DNA from: Coix lacryma-jobi var. lacryma-jobi
Taxonomy: Eukaryota > Streptophyta > Magnoliopsida > Poales > Poaceae
NCBI GenBank assembly: GCA_009763385.1
Contig: CM019829.1
Span: forward strand, 37,613,705-37,677,704
Length of the DNA stretch: 64,000 nucleotides
Direction: 5' to 3'
Shown: piece after piece, positions 57,914 through 64,000 of the stretch
Layout: each line of letters opens with the position of its first letter
Position numbering within the stretch: position 1 is the first letter of the stretch
The notes under the pieces: model-generated
The model's database searches: none
What the model was told of the DNA's origin: nothing
The model's input: the letters and a program-made list of their open reading frames with translations, nothing else
Program-made: the position numbers and the translations under genes

Positions 57914-59641
57914 TTGAGCGTTTTCCACCACCGCATTTTGAGTATCGCGATGGACGCTCCTCCCTTAGCGGACCACGTTTTCCTCAGCGTGGTGATCGCT
58001 TTCCCCGTAGACGTGCTAGGAATGGTTTTTCTGCTAACCGTTCTTTTGAGCAGTGGCCCAACACTGGTATTCCCCTTATTTCACTAACCCCAGTGTTGGA
58101 CCGTATGCTCACCCTATGTCTTTTTATTGATATAGGTAAAACGATTGGAGAACGTTTGGTTGGTGGATTCCGGTTGCTCGAGGCACATGACCGGAAACGC
58201 CAAGTGGTTCTCCAGTTTTAGTTCAGTCGCCGGAAAGGAGTTTATCACCTTCGGCGACAATAGCAAAGGTAAAGTGTTGTCTCGTGGGTCGGTGCGAGTT
58301 AATGAGCACTTTGTGTTGCGCGATGTTGCTCTTGTTTCTAACTTGCATTTTAACCTTCTCTCCATTTCGCAACTCTTTGATGATGACTATGAGATTCGTT
58401 TTAAACCGAATCTCAGTCGTATTTTGGACCCTCAGGGCAATCTTGTTTGTGTGATTTCGCCCTTTGGGAAAGTCTTTCGTGCGGATTTCTCGGAGTCGTT
58501 TGGAATTTCTCGTTGTCTTTTGGCTGGACCTTCCTCCTCTGATCTTTGGAAGTGGCATAGGAGACTTGGTCACCTGAGCTTCGACTTGCTTGCAAGACTT
58601 AGTTCACTTGGCCTAATCCGAGGATTGCCCAAGTTATCCATGGAGAAGGATCTTGTTTGCCATTCTTGTAGACATGGGAAGATGGTTGGCGCTCCCCACC
58701 ATCCAGTGACTCAGGTCATGACCAAGCGCCCTGGAGAGCTTTTGCACATGGACCTTGTTGGTCCGGCTCGGGTGAGCTCGGTTGGGGGGAAGTGGTATGT
58801 GCTTGTTGTTGTTGACGACTTCTCAAGATATTCGTGGGTCTTCTTTTTAGCTGAGAAGACCAAGACTTTCTCCTTTGCTCGCAATCTGATTTTGCGTCTT
58901 CAGAATGAGTTCCCTTTGAACTCAATGCGAGCTATTAGGAGTGATAATGGTTCTGAATTCAAGAATTCGGATTTTGAGAAGTTTTGTAACTCTTTGGGTT
59001 TAGAGCATCAGTTTTCTTCTCCCTACACACCGCCTCAGAATGGTGTTGTAGAAAGGAAGAATCGGACCGTTGTAGAGATGGCCAGGACGATGCTCGATGA
59101 GCACAGGACTCCTAGTCGATATTGGGCCCAAGCTATGAGCACTGCATGCTACATTTCTTGAAAAAGGCCTCTTATGAGTTGCGTTTTGGAAAACTGCCCA
59201 AGGTGAGTTATTTTAGAGTTTTTGGTTGCCACTGTTTTATACTTAAGAAAGGCAACCTGGACAAATTTGAGTCTCGTTCTTCTAACGGTGTGTTTTTGGG
59301 TTATGGCACTCACACTCGAGCTTATCGTGTACTTAACCTTGACACTAACCGAGTCATGGAGACATCTGATGTCACCTTCGACGAGACCATGGTTTGTCCT
59401 TCTTCTCGTTTTGAGCGTGCAGGTGATCATGAGGTTGGAGAGCCTCTTTTTGATGACGAGGACGAGGGTGCTGAAGGTATGGATGATCCAGCACCCCCTC
59501 CACCTGCTGTGCCGCAAGGAGCGGCTTCTACGACGACTCACGGCCCCGACACATCTTCTTCCTGGGGGCCGTGGGATGCGCCACCTCGAGCGGTACCCTT
59601 TGTACCCGAGGAGGCACCAGCTGCTGTTGAGGGGAGGCCAC
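57914..59641 (+). pseudogene. Copia C protease and integrase
   Basis: After a frame change near 57910, homology-like sequence (RFPQRGDRFPRRRARNG) leads into a second frame change and the open frame 58145-59161. This has protease WLVDSGCSRHMTGN, integrase zinc region WHRRLGHLSF...CHSC, and core HMDLVGP, DDFSRYSWVF and RSDNGSEFKN with the D,D,E residues. A stop at 59159-59161, a probable small deletion and a frame change lead to YELRFGKLPKVSYFRVFGC (from about 59170) and an acidic linker that is cut at 59641 by the gypsy LTR insertion. Confidence 0.85.
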
Positions 59642-61558
59642 TGTTGACGGTCCTTAAACACCTATTTTACCATCAACATTTGACCCCTAAAGTCCACCAA
59701 AAAGGCATGAAATGTAGTCAAATAGGTTTCAAACTAACCAAATTCCACATGTCCATAGAATTCTATTTGAATGCGGGATTTGAACCAAATTTGGACATAT
59801 GGACCCACCAGAGGCCAAGCCCACTCAGCAGGGCCCAAATGGGCCTAAGGGGGGTGGCGCCCGCCACCCCTAGGTGGCGCCCGCCACTTGGGTTGGCCCA
59901 AGTGTCACCCCCTGCCACATCACCGATCCGTGTGACCTCCCCAAGGCCACATCTTGGCCATTGGTCACTAGGTCAGTGGCATCGGACGGCTCAGGATGGA
60001 GTGACATGGATCAAGGCTGAATGTCGGTTGCTAGGACATGCAACCGACCTCCAAACCGCCTTGGACAACCACCTGGATGCCGTTGAAGCAGAGGCGGTTC
60101 ATCCAACGGCCAGGGAGCTGGCGGCCGCCAGTAGGGGGTGGCGCCCGCCACCTGACCTAACCCTAGGTCGGTTGGCTGCCCACTATAAGAACCCCCCTCA
60201 CTCATTTGTGCTATAAATACCCCCCTGGAGACACCTCTTCATTCGTACCACCATACACCAAGTACCATCTCACACCAAGTACCATCCCAAGCAAAGCAAG
60301 AGAAGCAAGTGAGAGTTAGGTTAGAAGCTTAGAGAGCTTAGGCAAGTAGGTAGCTAGTAGAGCAAGGCATCTTCGCCCTCGCGATAGCGCTGCTCAAGGG
60401 TTAGCTCAAGAGTAGAGGCGTGCGAGTGATCGGTTCTGGAGCTGGGAAGAGTCTTCCTTCATCTCCAGTTCAGGTTTTGCTCTTGTTACTCAAGCATTTA
60501 CTATATTCTAGTTCATCATTTCAAGTATTACTTTATTCTACTTATCAGTATTGAGTGGTATACTTGATTGATTGCTTGAGTGCCTAGCTATCCTACAGAT
60601 CAATTCACTTAGCCATAGTAGTTAATCTCTAGTGAGCTTAGTGTTTGATCTTTGCCAATAGGTTGCTTAGTTAGTTTAGTGTTTATCTTATTAAGTCAAG
60701 TGTTTGCTCTGACGTCCGCAAGGGTGTCTCTATTCAAAGCTAGGGTAGAGATAGTTAGAATATAGTTAAGCGTGGTGCTTAGTTATAGACTTACCTTCAG
60801 ATACGGCTGGACCCCCGGATAGCTGTGGTAGCAAGCAGGTGGTGACAGCCCTGTGCGCCTTGAATTCCACCACGTAGTTGGCCCTGTTTAACAGTAAGGC
60901 TCGTTGTGCTAGCGTTCAACCTAAGTAAGTGGTAAAGGCTAGTACGCCTCGATACTTGACAAGATAGGAATAAAACTATACTCAACTTAGTTGTTTTATT
61001 GTCTTTTGCCTGCCTTGCTTCGAAACTATCTTGCTTCATAGTTATCTTGCTTTGTAGTTATCTAGGAGTAGTTAGTAGTTAGTAGTTAGTTATCTTTAGT
61101 TATCCTTAGTTACCCCACAACTACCTATCTATCCACCTTACCTTAGCCATCCACTTCATCCTTACCTATCCACCCATATATTCTTTCTAGCCTTTCATCT
61201 CCTCTCTCCTCCCCTTTCCCTTTTCTCTTTTCTTCGACTCTCATCCCCTCCTTGACTCAACTCATACACCACCCTAGCCTTCCCTTGGGATCAAATAAAT
61301 CGACACCTGGTACTCCCAGGCGAAGTGCTACTACGATAGTTCTGTGCGCTTGCAGAATCTCCTCCTGGTAGATTGCATTCTCTCTAGCTAGCTCCTACTA
61401 GCGTCGGGATTGACAACCCCGCTTGGCATTAGTAGATAGCTGCTTTAGCTCCTCTCCCTTAGGTATAGTGACCGGTCTTGCTTCAAGCATTTCTGACGCC
61501 GTTGCCGGGGATAGACTCCATAGTCTACTCCTAGTAACAACGTTAGCAAGTGCCAACA
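59642..61558 (+). repeat. Gypsy 5' LTR, Athila-like
   Basis: 1,917 bp, TGTTGACGG...AAGTGCCAACA. It holds three GTGGCGCCCGCCAC palindromes (about 59855, 59874 and 60138), a TATA box (GCTATAAATACC, about 60210-60221) and, 48-65 bp before its end, a second PBS-like copy TGACGCCGTTGCCGGGGA (61494-61511). Its last 70 bp align with the end of the minus-strand LTR at 47442-47510, so the two belong to related families. Confidence 0.75.
60209..60221 (+). promoter_or_regulatory. Gypsy LTR TATA box
   Basis: TGCTATAAATACC, preceded by CACTATAAGAACC at 60181, in the middle of the LTR in the expected U3/R position. Confidence 0.5.
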
Positions 61559-61647
61559 AGCATTCCTGGGCCGTTACCGGGGATAGTTGCCTAGCTCTAT
61601 CTTTAGTGAAGCTAAGAACTACCAACAACCACTTCGGCAAGGGAGGC

Positions 61648-63236
61648 GCCACGACACATTCAGCGCCAGCACCCGCCTCAGCAGATGATCAGCAGCATCG
61701 ACGAACGCGTCACCCGGTCAAGGCAAATCTCTCACTTTGCTCATTCTGCATTTGTTGCTGATTTTGAACCACGGGATGTTGGACACGCTTTGACGGATCC
61801 GGATTGGGTCAATGCCATGCATAAGGAGCTTGAGAACTTTGAGAGAAATCGGGTTTGGGTTCTAGTGTCTCCACCTTCTGAGTGTCACCCAATTGGGACA
61901 AAATGGGTTTTCAAAAATAAACAGGGAGAAGATGGCCATGTTGTGAGAAACAAGGCCAGACTCGTAGCCCAGGGATACAGTCAGAAGGAGGGGATAGACT
62001 ACGAGGAGACGTTTGCTCCTGTAGCTCGTTTGGAGGCAATTAGGATACCCTTGGCTTTTGCTGCATCCAAAGGTTTCAAACTTTTTCAAATGGATGTCAA
62101 GAGTGCCTTCTTAAACGGCTACATAGAAGAGGAGGTGTATGTTAGACAACCCCCCGGTTTTGAAAAACCCAAGTTTCCAAACCATGTCTTTAAACTCCAC
62201 AAAGCTTTGTATGGTTTGAAACAAGCCCCTAGAGCCTGGTATGATAGGTTGAAAACCTTTTTGCTTGCTAAGGGTTTTAAAATGGGATGTGTAGATAAAA
62301 CGCTCTTGCTAAGGCACTGATACTCTCTTGGTCCAAATTTACGTGGATGATATCGTTTTCGGTGGTTCTTCTCACGCTTTGGTTGCCAAGTTTGCAGATA
62401 CTATGAGCAGGGAATTTGAGATGAGCATGATGGGCGAGTTGACATTTTTCCTCGGGTTGCAAATCAAGCAATCCCGGGAAGGAACGTTCGTGCACCAGGG
62501 CAAGTACACCCGGGACATTCTGAAGAAATTCGATATGGGTGAGGCCAAGCCTCTTCGAACACCCATGTCGACCACAACGGCCCTGGATGCGGACAAGGAG
62601 GGAGAAGCAGTGGACCAGAAGGAGTACCGGAGTATGATCGGGTCGCTGCTGTACCTGACGGTGACACGCCCGGACATTCAGTTCGCGGTGCGTCTTTGCG
62701 CGCGATTTCAGTCTTTGCCACGCACCTCTCACCGTCAGGCAGTCAAGCGCATTATGAGGTACTTATGCTTCACTCCTGAGTTTGGGATTTGGTATTCTGC
62801 TTCCTCCACTCTTTCTCTTTGTGGTTATTCCGATGCCAATTTTGTTGGTTGTCGCATTGAGCGCAAGTCCACTTCTGGGACTTGCCAGTTTATTGGTTCT
62901 TCTCTTGTTTCGTGGTCTTCTCGCAAGCAGTCTAGTGTCGCCCAGTCTACCACGGAGGCTGAGTATGTTGCTGCGGCTAGCTGCTGTTCCCAGTTACTCT
63001 GGATGATGGCCACTTTGCGTGATTTTGGTCTGAGCTTTTCTCGCGTTCCTTTGCTTTGTGACAGCACGAGTGCTATTTGCGTTGCTAAGAACCCCGTGCT
63101 TCACTCGAAGACCAAACACATTGATGTGCGCTTTCATTTTCTGCGAGACCACTATGAGAAGGGTGATATCGACCTTCGCCATGTCGATACTCATCATCAG
63201 TTGGCTGATATTTTCACCAAGCCTTTGGACCAATAA
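61648..63236 (+). pseudogene. Copia C reverse transcriptase and RNase H
   Basis: The pol frame resumes after the insertion. RT (61685-62320): WVNAMHKELENFERNRVW, KWVFKNKQGEDGHVVRNKAR, QMDVKSAFLNGYIEE, LYGLKQAPRAWYDRL. A stop and frame change near 62318 precede YVDDIVFGG (about 62337) and RNase H (YSDANFVGCRIERKSTSG, STTEAEYVAAASCCSQ, HIDVRFHFLRDH, LADIFTKPLDQ). TAA at 63234-63236 lies a little before the usual Sirevirus pol end, with FNQLRGELGV readable beyond it. Confidence 0.85.
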
Positions 63237-64000
63237 ACCTTTAATCAGTTGAGAGGTGAGCTTGGTGTGTGTTTCCCCTTTTAGATGGGGGAAACATTTT
63301 GGTTCTTGTACGATAGACTGACTCTTTTTCGTTTGTCTTTGTTTTTCTTTTGCATTTCAGCATACGCTATTACATTCTGAGCTTCATGTATATACTCTTT
63401 AGAATGTGACTATGCTCTATTTAGTATGCTCCGATGCTTATGTTGATGCTATGTAGCTTATGCTCTTTCTGATCACTAAATACATGTTGTGAGCTGAGCT
63501 AGTTTTGAATGGTGAATCTGCTTAAAAAACATAAACTTGAAGATGTTCACCATTGAGATATGCAACTAGCATGTGTAGGATGTGTTGACTTCACTCGTGC
63601 TTTTCATATATGTTAGGTTGCTATGTCTCTAGTTCTGAGTTTGTCACTTGCTTGGTATGTTCATATTCTGTTTAAAATTTGAACCAAGTTTTAAGTGAAT
63701 TGAAAAGATCGAGATGGGATTGCTTGTCAACACATCACAATTTTGAGACCGTTTCTCATTGCACTTTGAGTTAAACTTGAGCTGTGTAGTGTATGACCGA
63801 AACTGTTGCTTTAAGCTTCTGATTGCTTCTGCATAGGCTTAGCTCGGTTGAAAAGTTAGGCAATGACAAGCCTTCAACCTCTCGCAATCACATGCTGAAT
63901 TTTGAACTTGTGTAATTTCACCGCTGCAACTCCGATTAAAATCTGAAATCACAAGTCTATGTTTCTTTCTAAAGCATGATGATTGAACTTTGCTAGGGGT
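63237..64000 (+). other. Copia C 3' noncoding region
   Basis: Contains a purine tract AGATGGGGGAAAC (63283-63295) and otherwise no coding sequence. The 3' LTR is not reached; the last bases (CTAGGGGT) may begin another purine tract. Confidence 0.5.

Larger units (their letters stand above)
59642..61647 (+). mobile_element. Gypsy LTR with leader inserted in Copia C
   Basis: Starts TGTTGACGGTCC at 59642 and interrupts the pol linker. GCCAC lies on both sides (59637-59641, 61648-61652). The LTR runs to GCCAACA at 61558, is followed by spacer AGCATTCC and PBS TGGGCCGTTACCGGGGA (61567-61583), then about 60 bp of leader. The interior and second LTR are missing and the right end lacks CA, so the insertion is incomplete or was reshaped by deletion. 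Confidence 0.7.

Noticed and set aside
56806..57931. Long minus-strand frames of 263 and 232 codons
   Set aside because: Antisense shadows of the Copia C gag frame, with no recognisable domain.
1..64000. CRISPR array, bacterial operon, or integrated plant virus
   Set aside because: The only regularly spaced repeats are LTR palindromes, hairpins and minisatellites; no cas genes, bacterial genes, or viral capsid or movement protein sequences were seen. The reverse transcriptases are all retrotransposon types.

Overview
The window is plant nuclear DNA, almost certainly from a grass; a panicoid relative of sugarcane, sorghum or Miscanthus is my inference from the element families. The evidence is nested LTR retrotransposons with Sirevirus-type gag proteins, a plant L1 LINE, Stowaway- and Tourist-like MITEs, a tRNA-derived SINE seen twice, and a nuclear copy of plastid rpoB. 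I found no intact host gene. Nearly every long reading frame belongs to a transposable element, and all of them carry stop codons or frameshifts, so the window reads as old heterochromatic intergenic space.

Layout. 1-4084: 3' half of a plus-strand Sirevirus-like element (gag, five purine tracts, 3' LTR) with no pol. 4085-6740: truncated minus-strand Ty3/gypsy element (gag and 5' LTR). 7025-7923: TIR element holding a Stowaway MITE. 8835-16115: full-length minus-strand L1 LINE between perfect 17-bp target-site duplications. 16090-16700: two tandem duplications. 17687-18238: plastid rpoB fragment. 19416-21190: broken hAT transposase with intron-like breaks. 21188-22840: MITEs and a SINE.

23272-40698 is a three-level nest. 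Minus-strand Copia B (short LTRs, near-matching 5-bp flanks) has its gag cut by plus-strand Copia A (27731-37275, target duplication GACGG). The 5' LTR of Copia A is itself split by a 3,004-bp TG...CA element that looks like a solo LTR (28675-31678, target duplication ACAAT).

40699-47441: MITE-rich spacer with a second SINE copy, a minus-strand Sirevirus-like LTR, a minisatellite and a PIF/Harbinger-like fragment. 47442 to about 53300: 3' LTR and decayed interior of a minus-strand Athila-like gypsy element. 53695-53954: an array of seven hairpins. About 54700-64000: plus-strand Sirevirus-like Copia C (LTR end, PBS, gag, protease, integrase, RT, RNase H), interrupted at 59642 by a gypsy LTR.

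Most notable: the covarying hairpin array at 53.7 kb; palindromic CGGAC-type arrays in three different LTRs; gypsy LTRs that carry a second PBS-like copy just inside their 3' end; the exactly datable nest; a LINE whose insertion predates a neighbouring 145-bp duplication; and the rpoB plastid insertion. I saw no gene cluster suggesting a new biochemical system; the novelty here is structural.
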